Part shown: positions 21,298 through 32,030 of the stretch, piece by piece
Position numbering within the stretch: position 1 is the stretch's first letter
Layout: every line of letters starts with the position of its first letter
Source of the DNA: Fragum whitleyi
Lineage: Eukaryota; Mollusca; Bivalvia; Cardiida; Cardiidae
Assembly (NCBI GenBank): GCA_948146395.1
Contig: OX411547.1
Span: forward strand, 30,546,614-30,610,613
DNA: 64,000 nt
Direction of reading: 5' to 3'
The notes under the pieces: model-generated
What the model saw: the letters and a program-made list of their open reading frames with translations, nothing else
The model's database searches: none
What the model was told of the DNA's origin: nothing
Made by a program: the position numbers and the translations under genes

Positions 21298-21545
21298 TAG
21301 CGCAGTTGGTAGTGCGTCGGACTTTAATTCAAAAGGTCCCGGGTTTGATTCCCAAATGCATGCTTTCTGACTAAATGTCTTCCACCAATGAATTTAGTTG
21401 ATAATCAAAGACCCAGGTGGAATAGCAGCTAGAGGCTAGGAAAGGGTCTTATTGTAGTTTTTGATTGAGAAATACCAGGAATTCATTGTAAGACGCTCCA
21501 GTCGCCCGATATCAATGGAATATTGTTAAAGGGACCATCAATGGT
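21298..21545 (+). mobile_element. tRNA-derived SINE, family S1 (plus strand)
   Basis: Head ATAGCGCAGTTGGTAGTGCG (A box) and GGGTTTGATTCCC (B box), then CTTTCTGACTAAATGTCTTC, AGTTGATAATCAAAGACCC, GAGAAATACCAGGAATTCAT and a tail with CAGTCGCCCGATATCAATGG. This is the best copy for reading the family in its own orientation. Confidence 0.8.
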
Positions 21546-22620
21546 GATATATTATCCTATTTTTTCTTTGTACACAATCAAAAGCAATTATATTGCTGAT
21601 TCCCATTGAAATAAAAGCATATATTGATAAGTGAAATAAGAATTAATACAATATGCACTAGTAGGATATTTGAATAATTAAAAAACAAATTGAAATGAGT
21701 TCAGGTCATCTATTCACGTATTTTTTCCTGTCAGTTTACAAGTCATAAATTTAATGCATCATTGAAAAAGATGAAGTAATGAATGATTTTATTCATTAAT
21801 TTGGTCTTTTTCAAATTTTGCTTCGATTGTGTTTTCTTTTCTTTTCATTTTTTTAATTTTGTTGTACATTACCTTTTTTATATTATTCATTTCATTTATT
21901 TATTTTTTGTTCACTTATTTATTTATTATTTTTAGGATATTTTCACTCAATTATATGATATCACTTAACATTAATTCAGTGTTCAATTGACACTTTGCAT
22001 GATTATTAAATGCTCAACATGTGGCACACTCATGATAATTGGAGAGCAATAAACCAAAGTATATTAATTACATCATGTGAACTGTTTTGTTATTTATCAG
22101 CAAGAGTCAAAATCACTTACACTTCCCTACATGTACATGTCCTTGCTTGCATAAATAACAAAAGCTATCGGAGGACAGCGAAGCTCTGTTACAACCCATT
22201 TTGAAGAAAAAAGGTCCTTGTTGGAATTAACGATTTCAAAGTCGGTTGGCAAGGCACAATGCATATTTCAATTCGATTTCAACTCGTTTTTAAATAAAAC
22301 TCCCTTTTGAAACAAAATGTTTCGCCTTTCAAGAAAACAACACAATGTCGAATAATGCTGTATCAATATACTTGTGGTTACTGGTAGCATTATGACAATT
22401 CGAGTTTTCTGAGACAGTTTTCAAGTGAAAACCCCTTTTAAACGTCTTTCAAAAATGATTCAAAACCCGTTAAATGTTAATTACAAAATGCGATGTTAAC
22501 AATTCAGCCCGTTTTGAAAAAATACCCTGGTTTGAAGTAAACTTTAAGTGTAACATTGAAATGAAATGAGAGAAAGTATAACTTATTTTAAAAATTCCAT
22601 TATATAATATTTCTTTGTCA
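21546..22620. other. No recognisable feature
   Basis: AT-rich; no gene, RNA or terminal repeat that I can support. Confidence 0.35.
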
Positions 22621-22622
22621 AA

Positions 22623-22883
22623 GTGAGCCGTCACGCGAAAAGGGACCATCTCGGACCTCTTTAAAATGAATACATGAAAAAGAGATCGTTTCTAGTGTAG
22701 GTCAACCAGAGATTGCATTTCAAAATTCTTTTACTGGAAGGTTGATTGATCATTCTAGATTCAGAAAATAAGGGCATTGCGAACAGTTTCGACCCTACTC
22801 AGTCTGCACAGTCCACGCATGCTGACAAGGGTCGACTCTTTACGCGATACCCTGATGGTCTATTTTCGCGTGATGGGTCACAT
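22623..22883. mobile_element. MITE, family J (copy 1)
   Basis: Terminal inverted repeats: TGAGCCGTCACGCGAAAAGG at the left and the complement of TGTGACCCATCACGCGAAAA at the right. The body contains TTGATCATTCTAGATTCAGA, found identically at 61060 in copy 2. About 260 bp, non-coding. Flanking TA is compatible with a Tc1/mariner-type duplication. Confidence 0.75.
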
Positions 22884-23305
22884 ATATAAAATTTACAGAT
22901 AATTCTTAACAACTATTTTCCTATTTTTGTTAACAAATGATCAGTAAAACAACTTAAACAACTTAGAAGTGATATTAAAATCATTTAATGTATCAAAGTT
23001 TCTAAATAACAAAATCATAAGAATGTTCTAGATTTATAAAAAAAAAATAAACATTTTGGAAAAGAAAGAAAAGATTTCAAGGAAGTTACGATGTTTTGAT
23101 TATCCAACAAAGGCAAAAAAAATTAAAGGAGGGGGAGGGGGGGCGTGTGTAGGACATTTATCAATTGTCACAGTGCAGAAACTTGCATTTATCCTATAAA
23201 ATCTTTTGTGATCGCGTCTTGCCTATTAATAAGTTACGCCTTTGATTTGTTTATATTCATATCATTGAGCCTAAGAAAACCGTCGCTAATTCTTATTAGA
23301 TAACG

Positions 23306-24549
23306 GTTACAGTGAATATGTAAAATCAGTGATTATTTAAAATAACTGAAAATTTCGGTGATTTTGTAAAATCACTGATTCCGTCAGTTATGTTGTAAAA
23401 TGACTGAAATTGTCAGTTGATATGTAAAATAATAGAATATTTTTTTAAGGAAAAAGGAAAATACAGTAATGTTTATAAGTAAGATATTTTTAAATAATTC
23501 ATTCAGGGTTTCTCTTTTTTTGTTTGATATTCATATTTCTTTTCCAAACATTGAGATTGTTTGTAATATTTTGCTATCTTTATTGATGATTATTGACATT
23601 ATTGTGGAGTCCATGGTCTAATGGTTAGGACGGTGGCTTTGGGATCGAAAGGTCCTGGGATCGAACCCCGGCCAGATCACGGGAATTGTTCTGAGAAAAT
23701 AATTAACCCCACGTTGCTCCTCTGCACACAGGCGCATAAATCGGTACCCGTAAGAATGTAAGTCTTAGTGCTGTGGCTGCCGATGTGCGCCGTATGTTAA
23801 CAGCCGACTTGCAATTCGATGATCGGGGGTTGTAAAGTGTGAAGTCGATTGAATATGCCTGGCATAGAAACAGACTATAAACCCAACTTTTAACTTTATG
23901 TTCAAAGTTAAATTAAAGATGTACATCCAGTGTCAGAGAAGAAGCAGACAACAACAACCACTATAGAAGTTGTAAAGCCTACATGTGATTCTTACTAAGG
24001 GCTTCGTTTCTACGTTTTGCGTGTTCATATGTGTGATTAGGTGTGATTAGGTGTTTTATTTTCATTACTCCACGAACTCAATAATATTCCCTTCAACTCT
24101 TTATTAAGAATATAAATGATCAATCTGATTGTGCGAAAGAATCTATCTGATCATTGCCGTTCACTTTTTTCTTTCATTTTTGAAATTTAAATTCAATATC
24201 CCTAAGACTCAGAATGCAAAAATGTGAAGAAAAACTTTTTTACATACTAACTGATTTCTTCAGATAATTTATGAAATAATTTGCCGATTCAGTTATTTTC
24301 AAAAAATCACTAAAATATACAGTTTTCTTAAAAATAATAGTACATAGATAATGAATTAAGAAATACAGTACACTTACTATTTAAAATAATACTGTATTAC
24401 CCTATTTTATCACAAATATTCCGTCATTTCATATATTATCTGAAAAAATTAGTCATTTTACAAAATAACTGACGGAATCAGTGATTTTACAAAATCACTG
24501 AATTTTCAGCTATTTTACAAAATCACTGATTTTACATATTCACTGTAAC
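23306..24549. mobile_element. 1.24-kb foldback with iterated GTAAAATCACTGA motif
   Basis: Left terminus GTTACAGTGAATATGTAAAA, right terminus its complement. Within ~150 bp of each end a 14-16 base motif of the form TGTAAAATCAGTGATT is repeated five or six times, inverted between the two arms (also GATTCCGTCAGTTAT against ATAACTGACGGAATC). The middle carries a tRNA-derived SINE (23608-23890). No ORF. Class unknown; subterminal iterated motifs are typical of transposase-binding sites. Confidence 0.75.
23608..23890 (+). mobile_element. tRNA-derived SINE (S4) inside the foldback
   Basis: Head GAGTCCATGGTCTAATGGTT (A box TGGTCTAATGG) and GGGATCGAACCCCGG (B box), then a tRNA-unrelated body with GCATAAATCGGTACCCGTAA and a 3' end near AACCCAACTTTTAACTTTA. 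The anticodon-arm region TTTGGGATCGAAAGG does not pair, so this is not a tRNA gene. Confidence 0.75.
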
Positions 24550-25296
24550 AGATATAAGAGTCTGTATTTTCTTGATTGAACTGTGTGATTAAATGTCTTT
24601 TTAAAGACACGAAGACCCCCTGATTTACCCTGTTATATTTCAACTGAAACCTCTTGCAAATCATGCAACACTGAATATACCCACTTCTTTGCCAAATGCT
24701 ACGATATGAAAATCCAGAAAATTGAGCACATGCAATTGTTTCATAACTATTTTTTTCCTACATGATTTTCAAATATATTCCTAATTGAATCACGAAACAA
24801 TTAATCGCCCACCTGTGTTCAATATTGACAATGCAGAAGAGTGGAGCTGGGACGAGTAGAAAAAGTTTCACGATACTCCGGGATAACCCGGAGCAGTGGC
24901 GGATCCAGGATTTCTATGATGGGGGTTAGAATATACATAAACTGGGGTTCGATTCCCCACTCCACGATTAGTCTTACAAAATTTTAACCCCTATCCTGCT
25001 GAATTTAAATATTTTAAACACATTTACTTTATTTTCTTTTTTACATATAAACACGACTCCTCCATGATTTTGTGAACACAAAAACTCAAATAGAACGCTG
25101 ACAGTATATACAAAGATCAGACTGCACAACTGTCTTCCAAAGCTTCAACTTCAACTTCAATGGAGTACTCTTCAACGCCACGATGGACATCAACTGAAGA
25201 GGGCTAAAAACCGTGCAGTCGTAGAGTGTGTAGTGAAATTTAAAATGGTATACACCAAACTTGTTTTTACACTGTACAAATTTACAAAAAGTCTGT
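24550..25296. other. Little recognisable; one MITE fragment
   Basis: Contains a family G core fragment (CAAAGATCAGACTGCACAAC, ~25112) and nothing else I can name. Confidence 0.35.
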
Positions 25297-25582
25297 TTAT
25301 GGGGTAGGGAGCATCTGGATGCTGGCTTTGAATGCATCCAGGCTCGGGGCTGACACAATGTTGGTTGGTAGGCTGTTCCAGGTAGGTATGGTTCTTGGGA
25401 AGAAAGAGTGTTGGTACGCATTTACTCTACAGTGGGGTTGTATAAACTTCCAGTCGTGGCTCTGTCTGGTTGCACGAACAAGTGCTCTTGTTGGTAGGTA
25501 TGAGGAGGGAACGGCTACCAGGTTGTGGACACGGCTCTCACGGTTTCCAATAGGAATATGGACATGGACATCAGGAGGAGGA
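25297..25582 (-). pseudogene. LINE retrotransposon ORF2 C-terminus (fragment)
   Basis: The minus-strand frame ending at a TAA (25297-25299) reads PPDVHVHIPIGNRESRVHNL, then VAVPSSYLPTRALVRATRQS, then a segment with YQHSFFPRTIPTWNSLPTN, and finally APSLDAFKASIQMLPTP. The signature F-F-P-R-T-I-P-x-W-N-x-L-P followed by S-L-x-x-F-K is the usual extreme C-terminus of reverse-transcriptase ORFs of animal non-LTR retrotransposons. About 95 residues remain; the reverse transcriptase and endonuclease domains are absent, as in a 5'-truncated copy. The clade cannot be fixed from this piece. The plus-strand ORF at 25319-25621 is its shadow. Confidence 0.75.
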
Positions 25583-26063
25583 TTGATTGAAATTAAACAT
25601 GATAATTATTTAAGTAATTGAGCTTCAGAGGGGGTTCGTTTGACCCCCCCCCTCCCCCGAACCCCCTCTGGATCCGCAAACGCCGAAGTCTTATTGCCCG
25701 CGGCAGTACTCGAATACCCAATGATTACTGCCAATACATTTATTTTATCAAATAAATACAAAGGCGGATCCAAAATTGCTGTAAATGGCCGGGATGGTCA
25801 GACTACAAATTCCGTCAAACGCATTTTAGAGACGCAGGTGTTGCGAGTCTATGACTCGAAAATCATGAGGTAGTTAGGGCCCGCGGCTCAAAATTATCTG
25901 ATGAAAGTCCGTTGGACCATCTTGAAGTCAACTATTTTCTGAAGTCGGCTGGTCCCAAAAAGGCACACAGAGCTTTTACAAAAGTAAGGTAACCGTTCAA
26001 GGTATGGTTCAGGACCCGGGTCACGAGTCCCGACTGAACTCGGATACTCAGGCTACCCGACAC

Positions 26064-26331
26064 CCAGGGCCAACTTATTTCTCATCCGAACGGGTCCAGT
26101 TTTTGTTGTTTTTCAGCTGGGCCACGATTAGAAACCAGCCCTGTGTTCAGGCTGACAAGAGGTTTTCAAATTATACCCGCTTTACTCATAAGTGCACATG
26201 CAAAGCGGGGCATAATTTGAAAACGATTGACAACATTTTGTCATCCAGAACAAAGAGCTGGTTTCTAATTGTGGCCCGGCTAAAATAAACAAAATCGGGA
26301 CCCGTTAGGGCGAGAAATAAGTTGGCCCTGG
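26064..26331. mobile_element. 268-bp MITE with double inverted repeats
   Basis: Outer arms CCAGGGCCAACTTATTTCTC and its complement at 26312-26331. A nested second pair of arms has AGCTGGGCCACGATTAGAAA on the left and the complement TTTCTAATTGTGGCCCGGCT on the right. A central hairpin is CCGCTTT...AAAGCGG. The CAGGGCC-type end suggests hAT-like origin, but I could not see a matching 8-bp duplication. The 94-residue plus-strand ORF lies entirely inside it. Confidence 0.7.
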
Positions 26332-26986
26332 ATACTCGGGTACTCTCCCCAGCTCTACAGAAGAAGTATTAATATCCCGTTTTTAAACAGTGTGAAATCG
26401 TTATGTTATTTTGTCACAAGTTTTGAATTGATGCATTTCAAAACTGAATGGGGATTGCATGATGGTAGCCTTTAAACCCGGAAATTATCGTGGCACAGAT
26501 CTATTCAAAATTATAATGATAATACTGGTGGATAATGATAAATGATTATAATAATAAAATATTTATTGTGGGCTTCTACAGAAAGATAGGCCTACTAGTA
26601 AGTCAAAATACTGATTTCTCACATGAGACATGATATAGCAAAAGACTGCGGAAAGCAAGTACATGTATACGACCTAAAAGGGTTAAATGTGCATCAGTGT
26701 AATCATATCACCCATAAATTCGTTGTAGTTTCGAGGTTTCGGGACAAGACAGGCCGCTACCACTCAAAGCTTTATAATCAACCTCAAAACAAAACATAGG
26801 GAAAAGAAATATAGAATACACTTCCGTTTATGTTCAATATCATTAATTTGATTTATATGGTCAAGGTCCTTAGTCAAAGTCAAACTACTTCAAAACTTCA
26901 GACTCAAAAATATAACACTGAGACTTAAATGCTTTCCAAGTAATCAAGGTACCGAAGATAATTCTCATTTAAGCCACCCAATCATA

Positions 26987-27121
26987 GTGTGTGTGTGTAT
27001 GTGTGTGTGTGTGGGGGGGGGGGGGGGGGGGTAGGTGCCCGAACCCCCCCCCCCCCACCTACCACCATATAGAAAAATAATATATTATATTATTAGACTA
27101 TATGCTGGGGGGGGGGGGGGG
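26987..27121. repeat. Cluster of GT, poly-G and poly-C runs
   Basis: (GT)n to 27012, 19 G (27013-27031), 13 C (27044-27056), 15 G (27107-27121). The first G run with GTAGGTG and the C run with CACCTAC form an inverted repeat. Run lengths may be unreliable in an assembly. Confidence 0.85.
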
Positions 27122-27214
27122 TAATTTTGTGGGGTCGTTTTTTTCGGCGACGGGCTCCTTACTCCGGGGTTTGACACTTATTAATTTTTGCCACCCGAGT
27201 CTTTAGGACCTGTT

Positions 27215-27217
<3 letters not shown>

Positions 27218-27245
<28 letters not shown>
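27218..27245. repeat. Poly-A run
   Basis: 28 consecutive A directly upstream of the family B element. It may be the tail of a retroposed sequence on the left, but no source was recognised. Confidence 0.85.
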
Positions 27246-27254
27246 TAAAAATAA

Positions 27255-27542
27255 AACAAGAGCAACGCCTACGGGTGCCTACGCTCGGCTGTCGAGTGCT
27301 GAATGGTGGGAAAAATCTAAGTCGTAAAAGGGGCATAATTTGCACAAAATGCATCTAGAGTTATCCCCCTTGATAGTATACATTTCTCTTTCGATGGTGA
27401 ACAAATGTGCCAAGTTTCAAGTGAATGCCTTCAGTAGAACCAGAGATATACCAAAATGTCAAGTTTTCGCACGACAACGACGACGACACGGTGGCTATAG
27501 CAATACCTCGGGTTTTCTCCGAAAACAGCCGAGCTTATAAAA
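27255..27542 (+). mobile_element. Helitron-like element, family B (copy 1)
   Basis: Starts AACAAGAGCAACGCCTACGG and ends CAGCCGAGCTTATAAAAA. A perfect 10-bp subterminal inverted repeat, GCTCGGCTGT (27283-27292) and ACAGCCGAGC (27525-27534), lies just inside. The 3' side has a (GACGAC)n stretch like families A and C. It contains a single core unit rather than an array. Outer ends match families A and C, but the subterminal repeat is different. Confidence 0.65.
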
Positions 27543-27609
27543 AATACAGGTCCTCCATGAAAACAACAGGTCCTGCATGAAAACCATATTTGATTTTTAG
27601 CAATTTAGG

Positions 27610-27735
27610 GTATAAAACATTGTTAGAAAAGAAGAAATTGCTTATGACAATTTCTTTCATTTCTACAATGTTTTTCATTTTGTAATGCAATTTCTAGTAC
27701 TGGAAAGGCAATTTCTTTTTCAAAACACGATAGCT
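27610..27735 (+). repeat. Family F MITE fragment
   Basis: Contains AACATTGTTAGAAAAGAAGA and AATTGCTTATGACAATTTCT, matching the middle of family F. Both ends are missing. Confidence 0.4.
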
Positions 27736-28600
27736 TTCAAAAATACTAAGTACTGCCATTAAATACAGGCCTGAAGGACCTGCAGCATGGTTACATCTAC
27801 CAGTCCTCCCTAAAATCTACAGGTTTCGGGCCCAAGAACTGGTGTTATTGTCTATCCCTGTACTTTTTGAATGCTCTGAATTATACTATACTGTACCTAA
27901 TACAACTTTAAGGCCCGGCCCCACTGCAAAACGTATGCTAAACAGACACAATGGAGGGGTGAAAATTCCATCCGTTATCATACGCTTGATAAAAACTGAT
28001 GAATAAGAAAAAAAATGCACAAACAGAACGGAAAATATCGGACGCCTAAAGGATGTAGCCGGGATGTTGAGTAGATGTTCATCGGAAGCCTTGCGGATAA
28101 AAGCGGATGGCAGCTCAGAAGAGGTTACCGGGTGTAATTTTGACGTATTAGAATCGCGGAGAGAGCGGATACATAAAGCATTGGACGTATACGCCACGTA
28201 TGCTGAGCGGAAACAAAATGGATAAAGCGAGGATCATTAAATTTTACGTGATGCATACGCTTACATACTTAAATATCCGTGTTAGTCACCTTTTAAATAC
28301 TTTTAGTATACCTGATAATTTCGCCTTCTGTACGTTTTCATCGTAAGCGGATTAGAGTTCCGAGGATGCTTAACGGATGGATTGAGGATACAGCGGAGGT
28401 TTACCGGATGGTATCGATTACGTAGCGTTTGTTCCTCGTATTGCTTCGCATTTAAATCGTACTTAGCGGGAAGTTTATCCGCTCTTCAAGTTTTGTGCAG
28501 CTTAAAGACCCGGCCCCACTGCCATATGGACACAAAACGTATGCTAAAAGGACACGGCGGAACAATAAAATTTCCACCCGTCAACGGCTCATAGGCTTTA

Positions 28601-31600
28601 AACAAGAGGGCCATAGTGGCCCTTAATCGCTCACCTGAATGACCTGTCTAAATTTTTTCAATATTCTTCTGCCTCTGTACAACCTGAATATACCTTTTTT
28701 ACAATTTTCAGGTTGACTTGCAAGGATTTTCTATCATTAGACTCCGTGACCGAGTTTTTGACCCCAGTTGACCCAATTTCATACTCATCAAAAATTGCAC
28801 TTATTCAATCATTCTGGCGAAATTTCATGTTGATTGAACAAAAAAAGGTGGCCTCTAGAGTGCATACAAGGTTTTTCTAAGATTTGACCCCAAGACATAG
28901 TTTTTGACCCCAGTTGACCCAATTTCGAACTCGTGTGAGATTTTATCAAGACAATCATTCTGATCAAATATCAGGTTGATCCAGCCAAAAATGTGGCCTC
29001 TAGAGTGCATACAAGGTTTTCTAAGATTTGACTATGTGACCTAGTTTTTGACCCTAGTTGACCTAATTTCGAAATCATCCCAGATTTCATCGAGACATTC
29101 ATTCTGACCAAATTTCAGGTTGATAGGGCAAAAAATGTTGCTTCTAGAGTGCATACAAGGTTTTTATAAGATTTGACGCCTTGACCTAGTTTGTGATCCC
29201 AGTTGACCCGATTTCGAACTCTTAAGAGATTTCATCAAGACAATCTGATCGAATTTCAGGTTGATCCAGCAAAAAATGTGGCCTCTAGAGTGCATACAAG
29301 ATTTTTCTAAGATTTGACCATGTGACCTAGTTTTTGACCCCTGTTGACCCAATTTAATACTCATGAAGAATTGCATCAAGGCCATCATTCTGACCAAAAT
29401 TCAGGTTGATTGGGCAAAAAATGAGGCCTCTAGAGTGCATACAAGGTTTTTCTAAGATTTAACTCTGTGACCTAGTTTTTGACCCCAGGTGACCAAATTT
29501 CAAACTCGTCCGAGATTTCATCAAGACAATCATTCTGACCAAATTTCAGGTTGATTGGGCAGCATATGTGGCTTCTACAGTACATACAAGGTTTATCTAT
29601 TATTTAAACCTGTGACCTAGTTTTTGACCCCAGTTGACCCAATTTCGAACTCATTCAAGATTTTATCAAGACCATCATTCTGACCAAAATTCAGGTTGAT
29701 TGGGAAAAAATGTGGCCTCTAGAGTGCATACAAGGTTTTTCTATAATTTGACCCCGTGACATAGTTTTTGACCCCAGTTGACCCAATTTCAAACTCGTCC
29801 AAGGTTTCATTAAGACATTCATTTTGACCAAATTTCAGATTAATTTGGCTAACAAGAGGGCCATAGTGGCCCTAAATCGCTCACCTGAATGAACTGTCAA
29901 AAATTGTTTAAAGTAGGTTTAGAAAGGATGAAGAATTCTGACCAAATTTCAGGTCGATTGGGCAAGAAATGAAGCCTCTACACTGCTCACAAGGTTTTTC
30001 TAAGATTTGATCTCATGACCTATTTTTTTTATCGCACTTCACCTAATTTCAAACTTGTCCGAGATTTCATCAAGATGATCATTCTGACCAATTTTCAGGT
30101 TGATCAGGCAAAAAATATGGCTTCTAGAGTGCCTACAAGTTTTTTCTAATATTTGACCCCGTGACCTCATTTTTTGACCACCCTTGACCTAATTTCGAAC
30201 TTGTCGGAGATTTCATCAAGATAATCATTCTGACCAAAATTCACATTGATTGGACAAAAATAATGGCTTCTAGGGTGTCTACAAGGTTTTTCTAAGATTT
30301 GACCCCGTGACCTCATTTTTGAACCCAGTTGACCTAATTTCGAACTTGCCCGAGATTTCATCAAGACAATCATTCTGACCAAATTTCAGGTTGATTGGGC
30401 AATAAATATGGCTTCCAGAGTGTCTACAAGGTTTTTCTAAGATTTGACCCCGTGACCTCATTTTTGACGCCACTTGACCCAATTTCGAACTTGTCCGAGA
30501 TTTTATCAAGACAATCATTCTGACCAAATTTCACATTGATTGGGCAAGAAATCTGGCTTCTAGAGTGTCTACAAGGTTTTTCTAAGATTTGACCCTGTGA
30601 CCTCATTTTTGACCCCACTTGAACCAATTTCGAACTTGTCCGAGCTTTCATCAAGACAATCATTCTGACCAAATTTCACGTTGATTGGACGAAAAATATA
30701 GCTTCTAGAGTGTCTACAAGGTTGTTCTAAAATTTGACCCCGTGACCCCATTTTTGACCCCACTTGACCCAATTTCGAACTTGTCCGAGATTTCATCAAG
30801 CCAATCATTCTGACCAAATTCCAGGTTGATTGGGCAATAAATATGGCTTGCAGAGTGTCTACAAGGTTTTTCTAAGATTTGACCCCGTGACCTCATTTTT
30901 GACCCCACTTGACCCAATTTCGAACTTGTCCGAAATTTCATCAAGCTTATCATTCTGACCAAATTTCACATTGATTGGGCAAAAAATATGGCTTCTACAG
31001 TGTCTACAAGGTTTTTCTAAGATTTGACCCCGTGACTTCATTTTTGACCCTACTTGACCCAATTTCGAACTTGTCCAAGATTTCATCAAGATAATCATTC
31101 TGACCAAATTTCGCGTTGATTGGACAAAAAATTTGGCTTCTAGAGTGTCTACAAGTTTTTTTTAAAATTTGACCCTGTGACCCCAATTTTGACCCCACTT
31201 GACCCAATTTCAAACTTGTCCGAGATTTTATCAAGACAATCATACTGACCAAATATCAGGTTGATCGGGCAAAAAATGTGGCCTCTAGAGTGTCTACAAG
31301 GTTTTTCTAAAATTTGACCCTGTGACCCCATTTTTGACCCCACTTGACCCAATTTCGAACTTGTCCGAGATTTCATCAAGACAATCATTCTGACCAAATT
31401 TCAGGATGATCGGGCAAAAAATGTGGCCTCTAGAGTGTCTACAAGGTAAATGTTGACGACACACGACGGACGACGGACATCACTCGACCACAAAAGCTCA
31501 CCTTGAGCACTTCGTGCTCAGGTGAGCTAAAAATGTGGCCTCAAGAGTGCATACAAGGTTTTTCTATGATTTGACCCCGTGACCTTTTTATCAAGATCAT

Positions 31601-32030
31601 CATTCTGACCAAAATTCAGGTTGATTGGGAAAAAAATGTGGCCTCTAGAGTGCATACAAGGTTTGTCTATGATTTGACCCTGTGACCTAGTTTTGGACCT
31701 AAGTTGACCCAATTTCAAAATCGTCCAACATTTCATCAAGACAATTATTCTGACCAAATTTCAGGTTGATTGGGCAAAAAATGTGGCCTCAAGAGTGCAT
31801 ACAAGATTTTTCTAAGATTTGACCCTGTGACCTAGTTTTTGACCCCACTTGACCCAATTTCGAACTCGTCCGAGATTTGATCAAGACAATCATTCTGACC
31901 AAATTTCAAGTCGATCGGGCATAAAATGTGGCCTCTAGAGTGCATACAAGGCAAATATTGACGACGGACGACGGACATCCACCTGACCACAAAAGCTCAC
32001 CTTGAGCACCTTGTGCTCAGGTGAGCTAAA
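28601..32030 (+). mobile_element. Helitron-like element, family A, copy A3 (outer host)
   Basis: Left end AACAAGAGGGCCATAGTGG (hairpin GGGCCATAGTGGCCC) then TCGCTCACCTGAAT; right end GCTCACCTTGAGCACCTTGT then GCTCAGGTGAGCTAAA. Its own monomers (subtype with GTGCATACAAGG) occupy 28690-29850 and 31531-31950. Between them sits a complete second element, A4. The outer insertion site is readable because the tandem partner of the host transposon keeps the empty form. Confidence 0.8.
29851..31530 (+). mobile_element. Helitron-like element, family A, copy A4 nested in A3
   Basis: Starts AACAAGAGGGCCATAGTGG and ends CTTCGTGCTCAGGTGAGCTAA. It sits within one monomer of A3, whose sequence before (ATTAATTTGGCT) and after (AAATGTGGCCTC) rejoins to the normal monomer junction. 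Its own ten-odd monomers are a different subtype (CTTCTAGAGTGTCTACAAGG), spaced at exactly 145 bp between about 30140 and 31440. The overlapping 82-residue minus-strand ORFs at 145-bp steps arise because 145 is not a multiple of three; they are not proteins. Confidence 0.85.

Noticed and set aside
23608..23682. Possible tRNA gene with TGG-type anticodon region
   Set aside because: The cloverleaf fails and a SINE body follows.
27013..27121. G runs as a regulated G-quadruplex
   Set aside because: They are uninterrupted homopolymers whose length is unreliable in assemblies. No gene is nearby to regulate.
30167..31397. A ladder of overlapping 71-82 residue minus-strand ORFs (MVRMIVLMKSRTSSKLGQVG type), also at 39145-41775 and 33546-34705
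   Set aside because: They recur at 145-bp steps, overlap each other in rotating frames and follow the tandem monomer exactly. They are readings of family A arrays, not a protein family.
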